Source: CADCTB01 sp963768975 (GTDB taxonomy: Bacteria > Actinomycetota > Acidimicrobiia > Acidimicrobiales > AC-14). Taken from it: a stretch of DNA of 64,000 nt. Positions 47,911-55,629 of this stretch are shown piece by piece (position 1 is the first letter of the stretch; each line of letters begins with the position of its first letter). A program made the position numbers and the translations under genes. The notes under the pieces were generated by a model. It made no database searches, was not told the DNA's origin, and worked only from the letters and a program-made list of their open reading frames with translations. The DNA lies in assembly GCA_963768975.1 (NCBI GenBank), contig CAVYKB010000007.1, positions 38,735 to 102,734 of the forward strand. The letters run 5' to 3'.

Positions 47911-48290
47911 TGTTGACGGCAACGTTGACGCGTGAACCCTGCGGCGGAGATTTTCTTCAGGGGCCACGCCGCGTCGCCCCGGACCCGGGCCAGCCCAGCC
48001 GGGAGCATGTTGCGGCGCCGCAACATCCGGCCGGCAACGTGTCCTTCCCGGGCCTGGCAACGTTGCCGGCCATGGACTTCGACGCTGCACCATTGGCGCG
48101 CAACACCGCCTGACCAGCACCTTCGGCCTCAGCGCTTGCGTTGCGCCCGCACTCGGCAGCGGCGAGCGGGCCGCTCCGCGACCCCGGCGACGCCAGCCTC
48201 GTCCCCGAGTCGGCGGAGGGCGACTGCAACGTTGCAGCCACGTCGCGCCGGCGGACCCTCCAGGTAGAGGAGCGGCCCGCAACATTTTCG
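47911..48290. promoter_or_regulatory. Cluster of palindromes with core GCAACGTTGC
   Basis: This gene-free stretch holds GGCAACGTTGAC (47918-47929), the perfect 20-base palindrome ATGTTGCGGCGCCGCAACAT (48007-48026), GGCAACGT (48033-48040), GGCAACGTTGCC (48056-48067), the perfect CTGCAACGTTGCAG (48224-48237) and GCAACATT near 48280. All share GCAAC/GTTGC half-sites. It lies between divergent genes at 47887 and 48318. Operators of a dimeric regulator or a partition/replication site are the likeliest readings. Confidence 0.65.
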
Positions 48291-48317
48291 TCAACATCAA
48301 AGGCGCACACTCCGGCC

Positions 48318-48995
48318 ATGGAACCTTCCTTTCACCTCGGGAGACTGAGCGCCGTCGCGCCCAACGATCCGATCGCGTTCTTCGGCTCTTTCGCGGCCGC
48401 CACCGGATCGGACGGAGACCGCAACACAAGGAGGTCGGACTTGATCAGGCACTTGTGGCAGGTGGTCGGCGGCGACGTCCGGGTGGCAGTCGAGGAGGCG
48501 GAGTGGTGGGGAGCGTCGCTCAGCGTCCTCATAGCCGCCGTTCACCACCCCGACGCCCTGGCCACTTGCCAGCCGGAGAGCGATCCGGTGGAGGTGGCCC
48601 GCGACGTGCTCGCCGATGTCGACGAGCTCTACGCGGCGGCGGCCGTCGCCGGCGCCCAGTCCCGGCGCGCCGACCCGGGGGATCGACCGGCCTCCGTCTC
48701 GGTACGGCGGGACGGTGCCGAGATCGTGTTCGCTCCGGGCGCCGAGGTGGCCAACCTGGCCCGGTGCCTCGAACTCTTCGCTTCGGCCGTCGTCGACCCC
48801 GGCGGGGCCGACGCCGCTGCGGCCCGGGGAGCGACTGCGTACCCCGCGTCGGCGTGGTCGGCCGACATCGGCAAGGCGGCGGGGACTCTGGGTGTAGTCA
48901 ACCCTCCTCGACAGCGCGGCACCAGCCCGGCGCCGAGGGCCGTGAGTGGCGGCCCTGATCGCCGAGCGGCATCCGATCACGGCGCGGGCCGGTGA
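48318..48995 (+). CDS. Hypothetical protein of the mobile element
   Basis: The 225-residue soluble protein runs from ATG 48318 (EPSFHLGRLSAVAPNDPIAFFG). It is Ala-rich, with DLIRHLWQVVGGDVRVAVEEAEWWGASLSVLIAAVHH suggesting amphipathic helices and no membrane segment. I do not recognise it. It is divergent from the gene at 47102-47887 across the palindrome cluster, so the two are probably co-regulated. The following stretch carries the primase-polymerase remnant. Confidence 0.5.
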   Translation: MEPSFHLGRLSAVAPNDPIAFFGSFAAATGSDGDRNTRRSDLIRHLWQVVGGDVRVAVEEAEWWGASLSVLIAAVHHPDALATCQPESDPVEVARDVLADVDELYAAAAVAGAQSRRADPGDRPASVSVRRDGAEIVFAPGAEVANLARCLELFASAVVDPGGADAAAARGATAYPASAWSADIGKAAGTLGVVNPPRQRGTSPAPRAVSGGPDRRAASDHGAGR

Positions 48996-49062
48996 GCGCG
49001 CTGCGCCCTCGACCGGGCGGTCGCGTGGTCCGGGCTGGGAGCCGCCTCGTGCGATCGGGTCG

Positions 49063-49264
49063 CGCTCGGTCCTCGATGGCGCCCGGTCCTATGGGGCGCA
49101 GGGATGGCCGGTCCTGCCGGTGGCCGGGGTGCCCTCGGTGGAGGAGTGCGGGTGCAGTGCGGTCGTGCCAGAGCCCGGGCAAGCACCCGCTATCCCGCCA
49201 CGGCGTGCACGACGCCACCACCGACCCAGGCTGGCAGCCGCTCCAGAAGCCGAGGCGGCGATGA
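49063..49264 (+). pseudogene. Primase-polymerase (prim-pol) N-terminal remnant
   Basis: One frame reads VLDGARSYGAQGWPVLPVAGV ... ECGCS; after a frame change near 49165 another reads CQSPGKHPLSRHGVHDATTDPGWQPL and stops at 49264. Together these match the start of bifunctional DNA primase/polymerase proteins (WPVFPV, Cys cluster, SPGKHP, DATTD), which serve as replication proteins in many actinobacterial integrative elements. Only ~65 residues remain. Nothing else was recognised in 48996-49318. Confidence 0.7.
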
Positions 49265-49318
49265 TCCGTCAGGCGTGGGCCGAGCGGACCCGGCCTCGGC
49301 GAAGGGAGAGAGTGCCCC

Positions 49319-49570
49319 GTGTCCACCCAGCCGGTTGAGGGCAATGCCCTGCTGAACGTCGCAGGGGCGGCCGCCTACCTCGGGGTGACCGACGCCTTCG
49401 TGCGCCGCCTGGTCCTAGAGAGGCGGGTCCGCTACTTCAAGGTGGGTAAGTTCGTACGCTTTCGCCCGGTCGACCTGGACGCGTTCGTAGAGGCGGGCCG
49501 ACAGGACCCGGTGGAGACTCGGATCCATGTCCGGTCAACACGACGCCGCGCCGCGCCACGTCTCAACTGA
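49319..49570 (+). CDS. xis: Excisionase-like helix-turn-helix protein
   Basis: The 83-residue product has GTG start 49319. NVAGAAAYLGVTDAFVRRLVLERRVRYFKVGKFVRFRPVDLDAFVEAG is the standard excisionase/MerR-type winged-helix pattern. The tail is Arg-rich. In tRNA-integrating elements such proteins direct the integrase toward excision. The helix-turn-helix resembles the one embedded in the relaxase at 42332. The 282 bases after it (49571-49852) hold no recognised feature. Confidence 0.83.
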   Translation: MSTQPVEGNALLNVAGAAAYLGVTDAFVRRLVLERRVRYFKVGKFVRFRPVDLDAFVEAGRQDPVETRIHVRSTRRRAAPRLN

Positions 49571-49852
49571 GCGCCCACGGCGATGCCGCAGGTAACCCTG
49601 CGAAATGGGTGGATGTCAGCACGAACGTTCATTCGACACCACCAAAGTGAACATATACCCCACGCCGTGGGCGCGGCTCATCGTCGGTAACGCTCGGCGA
49701 CCCAGGCCTGTGCCGATTGCCGCCAACGCCGGCAAGGGGGTGCGACCAGAATTCAGCAGCATCGGCCGGCTCTTGCGGACGCGGCGAGCCATCGGTCGCA
49801 GTCCGTCCTCGAGCGGGCCTTCGGACTCCTGGCACCGTTTACAATCGAGGAT

Positions 49853-50095
49853 GTGAGCGCAACCGATCCAACCGTTGGGAAGGATCTCGTCGTGGCCGAT
49901 GACGGGAGCATCCCAGCCGATCAGATTGCTCGGCTCGGCCTTCGTCCCGGCGCACTCCTGCGGGTGATCGAGAGCGGTCCGGTCGCCAGCGAGCCGAGCG
50001 GTCTCGCTGGATCGCTTCCCGACTTTCCTGATCTCGACTGGGCAGCGTTCGAGCGGGGCAGCACCCTGGCGCGGAGCGACCTCAGCGCTACGTGA
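49853..50095 (+). CDS. vapB: VapB-like antitoxin of the element
   Basis: The 80-residue product has GTG start 49853 after CGAGG. GKDLVVADDGSIPADQIARLGLRPGALLRVIES has AbrB-like beta-hairpin character, and the acidic/aromatic tail LPDFPDLDWAAFERG is typical of PIN-toxin-binding segments. It overlaps the toxin gene by GTGA. Confidence 0.75.
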   Translation: MSATDPTVGKDLVVADDGSIPADQIARLGLRPGALLRVIESGPVASEPSGLAGSLPDFPDLDWAAFERGSTLARSDLSAT

Positions 50096-50490
50096 GGGTC
50101 GTCGCCGACTCCCACGCCATCGTCTGGTACGTCCAAGGCTCGTCCCGACTCTCCGAAGGGGCTCGCTCAGCGCTGGTGGACTCCGAACAGAACGAAGGCA
50201 TCGTCGTCTCGGTCGCCACGCTGGTCGACCTCTGGTACGTCACCCAAACCACGCAATCCATCGGCGCCGACGACGTCGCCCGGTTGCAGGCGAGACTCGA
50301 CGCCTCCGCCAACGTGGACCTCCACGGGATCGATGTTGCTGTGGCTGACGCCTTCACGCTGATCCCACGCACAGTTCTCACCGATCCATGGGACCGGTTC
50401 ATCGTGGCGACGGCCAAGGCGCTGGCACTGCCGTTGGTGACGCGCGACGGCGCTATCCGAGAGTCCAACCTGGTCGAGACCGTCTGGTAG
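50092..50490 (+). CDS. vapC: VapC-like PIN-domain toxin of the element
   Basis: The 132-residue product has GTG start 50092 coupled to the antitoxin stop. PIN acidic sites appear in VVADSHAIVWYVQG, SVATLVDLWYV (Asp where Glu is usual), TDPWDRFIVATA and LVTRDGAIRES. It is a predicted RNase. The pair probably stabilises the integrated element by post-segregational killing. Confidence 0.87.
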   Translation: MRVVADSHAIVWYVQGSSRLSEGARSALVDSEQNEGIVVSVATLVDLWYVTQTTQSIGADDVARLQARLDASANVDLHGIDVAVADAFTLIPRTVLTDPWDRFIVATAKALALPLVTRDGAIRESNLVETVW

Positions 50491-50795
50491 CAGCGGCTGT
50501 CGTCAGCCGGTCCGTGGCGGTAGGCCGAAGCGACGTCCCAAGATGTGCCTGTCGAGGAGCCGAGCGACCCTGGTTTCGTGCCACATCCGTGCCACATCGA
50601 AGGCGGAACAGGGCGCAACAGCGCGCTGCGGCGGTCAGCAGAGACACGCTGACCTGCATGTTTGCCAGTCTGCCCAAGTCACGGCGTTGGCCCCGATCGA
50701 CTTCCCCAGCTGAGCGCCGGTCGACCTCGTCGGGGATGTCGCTCGTCACGGAACAGCTTGCTTGATAAATGGTCAGCTTCGTATTATCCGGTCAT
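50491..50795 (+). other. Spacer between vapC and the group II intron
   Basis: No gene was recognised. A direct repeat GTGCCACATC occurs twice (50579-50588 and 50590-50599) and might be an arm-type site for the integrase, but this is weak. The 5' flank of the intron is near 50796. Confidence 0.35.
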
Positions 50796-51170
50796 GTTGC
50801 GTCCTGGAAACTGGACCAGACCAGCGGGTGCAAGTCCCGCCCGGGTAATCGCCGGAGAGCCCGGTAGCAGGCCCCGGCTCGTCGTCGAGAGGCGACGGGC
50901 TGAACGGGGCGTCAAAAGCCTCTTTGGAGGGAGCAAGCGTGCGGGCCGTAGCGCCACCCGGCGTGAGTCCTGCAGCCTCGTCAGATATACAACAGGGGAG
51001 CCGAGCCGCTCATGTCACGGCGAAGGCAGCATCCGACCGACTGGCGTTCCGGACATGCCCCTGGTCGGGTCCCCTCGGGGTACGGGGAGCGGCACGTACG
51101 CACGGTCGGGTTCGGGACAGGAGAGGCCCGTCTGCGCAGCCTCGTCAGCAAAGACCGCTCGTATAAGCCA

Positions 51171-52634
51171 ATGGTGAAATCGAGCGGAGCGCAGCGGGAG
51201 TCCGACGGGGTCGTAGTACCCGCCGCCGTCCGAGCGGAGGGGAAGGGCCCCGACTTCGGTCATGCCGGCAACGGAGGTAAGCGCAAGGGCATGGCGGGGA
51301 CCGCCCCGCCCAACTACCCCGAGGGCCGCCATCCGGTCCCCGCCAACGTGCGACAACTCCAGAACCGGCTATGGGCTGCGGCCAAGCAGTCTCCGGGTCG
51401 CCGTTTCCACGCCCTGTATGACCGCATCTCCAGGAGTGACGTCCTGGAGGAGGCGTGGAGGCGGGTCCGAGCAAATCGTGGCGCCGCCGGGGTCGATGCC
51501 CTGACCCTGGAGGCGGTGGAGGCCTACGGGGTTCGTCGGATGCTCGACGAGCTGGCCCGTGACCTCCGTGCAGGCACCTACCGCCCGTCGCCCCTGCGGC
51601 GGGTGGAGATCCCGAAGCCTGACGGCTCCAAGCGGCCGTTGGGCATCCCCACCGTGCGCGACCGGGTGGCCCAGCAGGCGGCCAAGATCGGCCTCGAACC
51701 GATCTTCGAGGCCGACTTCCTGCCCCCCAGCTTCGGTTTCCGACCGAAGCGCTCGGCCACCGACGCCCTAGAGGCCATCCGGGTGTCCTTCCCCCGGGGA
51801 CGGGTCTTCGTCTTCGAGGCCGACATTCGGAACTTCTTCGGCGAGATCGACCACGAGAGGTTGCTCTCGCTGGTCGGCCGGCGTGTCTCGGACCGGCGGG
51901 TGCTCAAGCTGCTCCGCCAATGGCTGCGTGCGGGGGTGCTGGTCGAGGGGGTGCGCTCCGAGACGGTCACGGGGACGCCCCAGGGCGGGGTCATCTCCCC
52001 GCTGCTGGCCAACGTCTACATGCACGCCTTCGACCGGGCCTGGGCCACCCACGGCACCGGGGAGCTGGTCCGCTACGCGGACGACTTCGTGGTGCTGTGC
52101 CAAACCCGGGAGCAGGCTGAGGAGGCCCAGCAGCGAGCAGCTGCGCTACTGGGTGAGCTCGGCCTCGAACTGCACCCGGACAAGACCGGTGTGGTCGACC
52201 TTCGGGAAGGCAGGGAGGGCTTCGACTTTCTCGGCTGCCACTTCCACGCCCGCATGTCGGGCCGGCTGTGGGAGCAGTTCGGCAAGCGCCGCTACTACCT
52301 CCACCGCTGGCCTTCGCAGCGGTCGATGAAGCGAGCACGCCAGAGGGTCAAGGCCCTCACCGGTCGCAACATGGTGGGGTGGGAGTTGGAGGAGGTCATC
52401 GACCGCCTCAACCTGTTCCTGCGGGGATGGGGCAACTACTTCCGCACCGGCAACGCGGCGATCAAGTTCAACACCCTGGACCGCTACGTGTGGTGGCGGC
52501 TGAAGCGCTTGCTCATCAAGAAGCGCGGCCGCAACCTGCGGGCGGGCCAGGCGAAGCACTGGACCCGCGCCTGGTTCCACGACCAGGGCCTGCATCAGCT
52601 CATGGGCACCATCCGCTACCCGAAGGCTGCGTAA
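51171..52634 (+). CDS. ltrA: Group II intron reverse transcriptase / maturase
   Basis: The product is 487 residues from ATG 51171; the frame is open from 51012, but the extra N-terminus is intron RNA. RT motifs in order: RVEIPKPDGSKRPLGIPTVRDR, FRPKRSATDALEAIR, FVFEADIRNFFGEIDHERL, GTPQGGVISPLLANVYMHAFD, catalytic YADD (~301), HPDKTGVVDL and FDFLGCHF. The maturase X/GIIM domain follows (RQRVKALTGRNM, LNLFLRGWGNYFRTGN). The C-terminus ends without an HNH endonuclease. It reverse-transcribes the intron and assists splicing. Confidence 0.93.
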   Translation: MVKSSGAQRESDGVVVPAAVRAEGKGPDFGHAGNGGKRKGMAGTAPPNYPEGRHPVPANVRQLQNRLWAAAKQSPGRRFHALYDRISRSDVLEEAWRRVRANRGAAGVDALTLEAVEAYGVRRMLDELARDLRAGTYRPSPLRRVEIPKPDGSKRPLGIPTVRDRVAQQAAKIGLEPIFEADFLPPSFGFRPKRSATDALEAIRVSFPRGRVFVFEADIRNFFGEIDHERLLSLVGRRVSDRRVLKLLRQWLRAGVLVEGVRSETVTGTPQGGVISPLLANVYMHAFDRAWATHGTGELVRYADDFVVLCQTREQAEEAQQRAAALLGELGLELHPDKTGVVDLREGREGFDFLGCHFHARMSGRLWEQFGKRRYYLHRWPSQRSMKRARQRVKALTGRNMVGWELEEVIDRLNLFLRGWGNYFRTGNAAIKFNTLDRYVWWRLKRLLIKKRGRNLRAGQAKHWTRAWFHDQGLHQLMGTIRYPKAA

Positions 52635-52653
52635 CCATGTCAAGAAGACCGTC

Positions 52654-52688
52654 GGAAAGCCGTGTGCGGGAAAACCGCACGCACGGAT
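52654..52688 (+). ncRNA. Group II intron domain V
   Basis: AAGCCGTGTGCGG-GAAA-ACCGCACGCACGG forms the ~34-nt hairpin with catalytic AGC, a bulged stem and a GNRA tetraloop, characteristic of group II domain V. A G-rich domain VI-like segment follows to ~52740. Confidence 0.85.
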
Positions 52689-52744
52689 TGAAAGGGGGAT
52701 GGGGAAACGTGCTCGCTGGTCGAGCGGCGCGCCCCTGACTACCA

Positions 52745-53878
52745 ATGGCATCGATTAGGAAAACGAGCTCTTCGACTTGGCAGGTGCGGTACCGGGACCC
52801 CAACGGCCGCCAGCACGCCCGGAACTTCGACCGCAAGACCGATGCGAGTCGGTTCGCCCACAGTGTCGAGACCGACAAGGCCCGCGGCGACTGGCTCGAT
52901 CCCCGCCTAGCCAAGGTCACGTTCGAGGAGTGGGCGGACGAATGGCTGACTCAGTTGGGCCACCTGAAGCCGAAGACCCGCCGCAGCTATGAGACGTCGC
53001 TACGGTGCCACGTGCTGCCTCTGCTGGGCGACGCCAAGGTCGGCACATTGGACCGGAGCGCGATCCGACGCTTCACCAGCCAGCTGGCTGAGGGAGGCGC
53101 CGGTCCGGCGGTGGTCCAGGTGGCCGTCCAGGTGACCCGCCATGTGCTCAGCGTTGCTGTCGAGGGTGGCGCCCTGCGGGCGAATCCGGCACTTGCCCTG
53201 CGCCTCCCGAAATCGGTGGCTGGCGAGAAGCTGTTCTTGAGTCCGGGACAGGTGTCGGCCTTGGCCGATGCCATCGAACCCGACATGTACGGCACCTTGA
53301 TCCGGTTCGCCGCCTACACGGGGCTCCGAGCAGGGGAGATAGGTGCACTCCGGCTCGGTCGCCTCGACCTGTTGAGGGGCACGGTGGAGGTCGCCGAGTC
53401 TCTCGCCGACATCGGAGGGCACCTGGAGTTCGGCGCGACCAAGAACTACGCACGGCGGCATGTGCCACTGCCACCGTTTCTACGGGACGAGCTGGGCGAG
53501 TACCTCGCCCTCAAGCGCCGGAATCCGGACGACCTGGTGTTCTCCGCTCCGCGAGGCGGCCCCTTGCGTCACGGCCTCTTCTACAGGCGTGCGTTCAAGC
53601 CGGCGGTGCTGGCTGCCGGGCTGCCGGAGGGGCTGCGCTTCCACGACCTCAGGCACACCTACGCGGCGTTCTGCATCGCCTCCACGGCCGACCCGTACGC
53701 AGTCATGCGCCGCATGGGTCACTCGTCGATCACGGTGACCTACAACACCTACGGCCACCTGTTCCCGGAACGGGATGCCGAGATCACCGACCGCCTCGAG
53801 GACCTCTTCCGTCGAGCGGGTGTGGACTTTTCGTGGACTCGGCCGAGCGCTCCGGCCAGCGTCTCCGCCCTGAAATAG
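52745..53878 (+). CDS. Tyrosine recombinase (phage/ICE-type integrase)
   Basis: The 377-residue product has an N-terminal AP2-like arm-binding domain (SSTWQVRYRDPNGRQHARNF), SAM-like core-binding (FEEWADEWLTQLGHLKPKTRRSYETSL), then the catalytic Arg in YTGLRAGEIGALRL, HDLRHTYAAF (His-x-x-Arg), GHSS (His) and nucleophile Tyr in YNTYGHLFPE. It integrates the element at the tRNA-Thr 3' end, which starts 20 bases beyond its stop. The intron's 3' end immediately precedes its ATG, so its mRNA probably includes the intron. Confidence 0.93.
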   Translation: MASIRKTSSSTWQVRYRDPNGRQHARNFDRKTDASRFAHSVETDKARGDWLDPRLAKVTFEEWADEWLTQLGHLKPKTRRSYETSLRCHVLPLLGDAKVGTLDRSAIRRFTSQLAEGGAGPAVVQVAVQVTRHVLSVAVEGGALRANPALALRLPKSVAGEKLFLSPGQVSALADAIEPDMYGTLIRFAAYTGLRAGEIGALRLGRLDLLRGTVEVAESLADIGGHLEFGATKNYARRHVPLPPFLRDELGEYLALKRRNPDDLVFSAPRGGPLRHGLFYRRAFKPAVLAAGLPEGLRFHDLRHTYAAFCIASTADPYAVMRRMGHSSITVTYNTYGHLFPERDAEITDRLEDLFRRAGVDFSWTRPSAPASVSALK

Positions 53879-53898
53879 CGCCTGACCTGCGGTTTTGT

Positions 53899-53975
53899 TG
53901 GAGCCCGAGGTCGGATTCGAACCGACGACCTGCTCATTACGAGTGAGCTGCTCTGCCGGACTGAGCTACCCGGGC
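53899..53975 (-). tRNA. tRNA-Thr (anticodon CGU)
   Basis: Read on the minus strand the cloverleaf is complete: acceptor GCCCGGG/CTCGGGC, D-arm GCTC...GAGC, anticodon stem GCTCA/TGAGC with loop CTCGTAA (anticodon CGT), T-arm GTCGG-TTCGAAT-CCGAC, discriminator T and encoded CCA. The 3' end faces the integrase and is the likely attachment site. Its 5' ten bases overlap the 3' end of holB. Confidence 0.95.
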
Positions 53976-55045
53976 GGGCTGTCGAGTATTGCACGCCGGC
54001 TCATCAGCGGCGGCAAACGGAGGAGCAGGCTCTGGATGAGGAGGGCCTCGGTGGGGTTGCGGATCATCGACTCGGCTGCGGACTGGACGGCGGCCACGGC
54101 CGCGATGTTCGCCCCGTCGTCGCCTTCGCCGGCGGCGAGGGCGTCACGGTACACGCCGGCCAGCGTCGCCAGGCCGAAGCGGAGCTCGTCGTGGCGGAGC
54201 CGGCGCAGCTCGCGCTTGTGCCGCTCGGCCAGGACCTTGCGACCGGCGCCCCGCTCCCCGGTGCGCTTGACCCGCTCGTCGAGCTCGGCCAGCTCGGCGG
54301 CCTGGCGGGCTTCCAACGTGGCCACGCCGGCCGCGCCCAGGAGCCGGGCCAGCTCGGCGGCCACCTCGGCCACTTTGGCGCCCGTCCCGTCGAGCCGGCC
54401 GGGGACCTCCCGCCAGGCATCTCGGCGCTGCGCGAAGGCCGTGTCGTCGACGAGGAGGCGGGCACGGTCCAGCCGGCCGCCGGCCACCCCCGCCACCTGC
54501 TCGGCGAGACGCGGGTCGGCCCCCTCGGCGACCAGCGCGGCGGCAACCTGGTCGGGGCGGAGCGGCCCGAAGTCGACCTGGACGCACCGGGAGGCAATGG
54601 TGACCAGCTCAGGGGTCAGCTGCTCGGCGAGGATCACGAACACCGTGCTGGCCGGCGGCTCCTCCAGCACCTTCAGGAGCACAGAGGCAGCCTCGCGCAC
54701 CAAGTGGAAGTCGACGAGCACCAGCACCTTCCTGGACCCCTCGTTGGGGGACCGAAGGGCGAGCCGGCGGACCTCCCGGGCCTGGTCGACGGTGATCGAA
54801 GGGCCGGTGCGCTCGACGAGCACCACATCGGGGTGCGACCCGCCGAATGCCCGCCGGCACACGTCACAGGTCCCACAACCGCCTCGCGGGCACAGCAGCG
54901 CGGCGCCGAACGCCACGGCTGCTGTGCGCTTGCCCGACCCCGGCGGCCCGACGAGCAGGTAGGCGTGCACCGGCGCCGCCACCGCGGCACGAAGATGGGC
55001 CACCGCGGACTCCTGCCCGACAACCTCGTCGAAGACGGCGCTCAC
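53966..55045 (-). CDS. holB: DNA polymerase III delta' subunit
   Basis: The 359-residue product has FDEVVGQESAVAHLRAAV, Walker A GPPGSGKRT, the four-Cys zinc module CPRGGCGTCDVC and LLKVLEEPPASTVFVI with SRC as in clamp-loader subunits. It opens and loads the sliding clamp with the other DnaX-complex subunits. Its TAG lies inside the 5' end of tRNA-Thr. Its ATG overlaps the tmk stop, so tmk and holB are coupled, the normal actinobacterial arrangement. Confidence 0.93.
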   Translation of the reverse strand: MSAVFDEVVGQESAVAHLRAAVAAPVHAYLLVGPPGSGKRTAAVAFGAALLCPRGGCGTCDVCRRAFGGSHPDVVLVERTGPSITVDQAREVRRLALRSPNEGSRKVLVLVDFHLVREAASVLLKVLEEPPASTVFVILAEQLTPELVTIASRCVQVDFGPLRPDQVAAALVAEGADPRLAEQVAGVAGGRLDRARLLVDDTAFAQRRDAWREVPGRLDGTGAKVAEVAAELARLLGAAGVATLEARQAAELAELDERVKRTGERGAGRKVLAERHKRELRRLRHDELRFGLATLAGVYRDALAAGEGDDGANIAAVAAVQSAAESMIRNPTEALLIQSLLLRLPPLMSRRAILDSPPG

Positions 55046-55629
55046 GAGAAGGCGGCCAGCACCAGGGCTTCCACCTCCTGCACACTGCCCGACCCGTCGA
55101 CAACACGCCAGCGAACCGGGTCATCCGCCGCCAGCGCCCGGTAGCCTTCGGCCACCCGCCGGTGGAAGTCGACGCCAGCGGCCTCCATGCGGTCGGCCTG
55201 GGGCTTCATCCGGGTGGCGGCCACGGCCGCCGGCACGTCCAGCAGGATCACGACGTCGGCCTCCAGGCCGCCTGTGGCCCACGAGGACAGCCCTTCCAGC
55301 TCCGGGACCGGCAAACCCCGGGCGTAGCCCTGGTAGGCCAGCGTCGAGCCGGTGAAGCGGTCGCTGACCACGTCGACGCCCCGGTCGAGCGCCGGCCGGA
55401 TGACCTCGGACACGTGCTGAGCCCGGTCGGCGGCCAAAAGCAGCGCCTCGGCCCGGGCATCGAGCGCCGAGCCGACCGCAGGGTCGAGTACGAGGGACCG
55501 GATGCGGCGGCCCAGGTCGGTTCCCCCGGGCTCGTGCGTCAGCACCGCCCCCAGGCGGGCCGCCAGCAGCGCGGCCTGGGTCGACTTGCCGCTCCCCTCG
55601 CCCCCCTCGAACACGATCAGGCGGCTCAG
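55042..55629 (-). CDS. tmk: Thymidylate kinase, probable CTG start
   Basis: The 195-residue product begins (L/M)SRLIVFEGGEGSGKSTQ at CTG 55629 inside CTGA overlapping the MFS stop. Family homology begins exactly there, although the frame is open upstream. P-loop GGEGSGKST, THEPGGT, the DR motif in VVSDRFTGSTLAYQG, and RMKPQADRME (lid). It phosphorylates dTMP to dTDP. It is coupled to holB by ATGA. Confidence 0.92.
   Translation of the reverse strand: MSRLIVFEGGEGSGKSTQAALLAARLGAVLTHEPGGTDLGRRIRSLVLDPAVGSALDARAEALLLAADRAQHVSEVIRPALDRGVDVVSDRFTGSTLAYQGYARGLPVPELEGLSSWATGGLEADVVILLDVPAAVAATRMKPQADRMEAAGVDFHRRVAEGYRALAADDPVRWRVVDGSGSVQEVEALVLAAFS

Larger units (their letters stand above)
50796..52742 (+). 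mobile_element. Group II intron (retroelement), ends approximate
   Basis: A GTTGCG-type 5' end near 50796, a domain I-like segment (GGGTGCAAGTCCCGCC), a maturase gene and a clear domain V at 52654-52688 delimit an intron of ~1.95 kb. The proposed 3' end, in GCCCCTGACTAC, is only about three bases before the ATG of the integrase gene. Splicing is predicted to be possible because ribozyme and maturase both look intact; exact splice points need a structural model. Confidence 0.8.
41130..53901. mobile_element. Decayed integrative conjugative/mobilizable element at tRNA-Thr
   Basis: Between the truncation point of LAL regulator 3 and the 3' end of tRNA-Thr lie a relaxase remnant, tandem repeats and an oriT-like inverted repeat, an intact MobF relaxase, a primase-polymerase remnant, an excisionase, a toxin-antitoxin pair, a group II intron and a tyrosine integrase reading toward the tRNA. 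Integrase next to a tRNA 3' end is the standard attachment arrangement. I found no second copy of the tRNA 3' end on the left, so the left boundary is a rearrangement junction, not a proven att site. No mating-pore genes are present. Confidence 0.72.
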
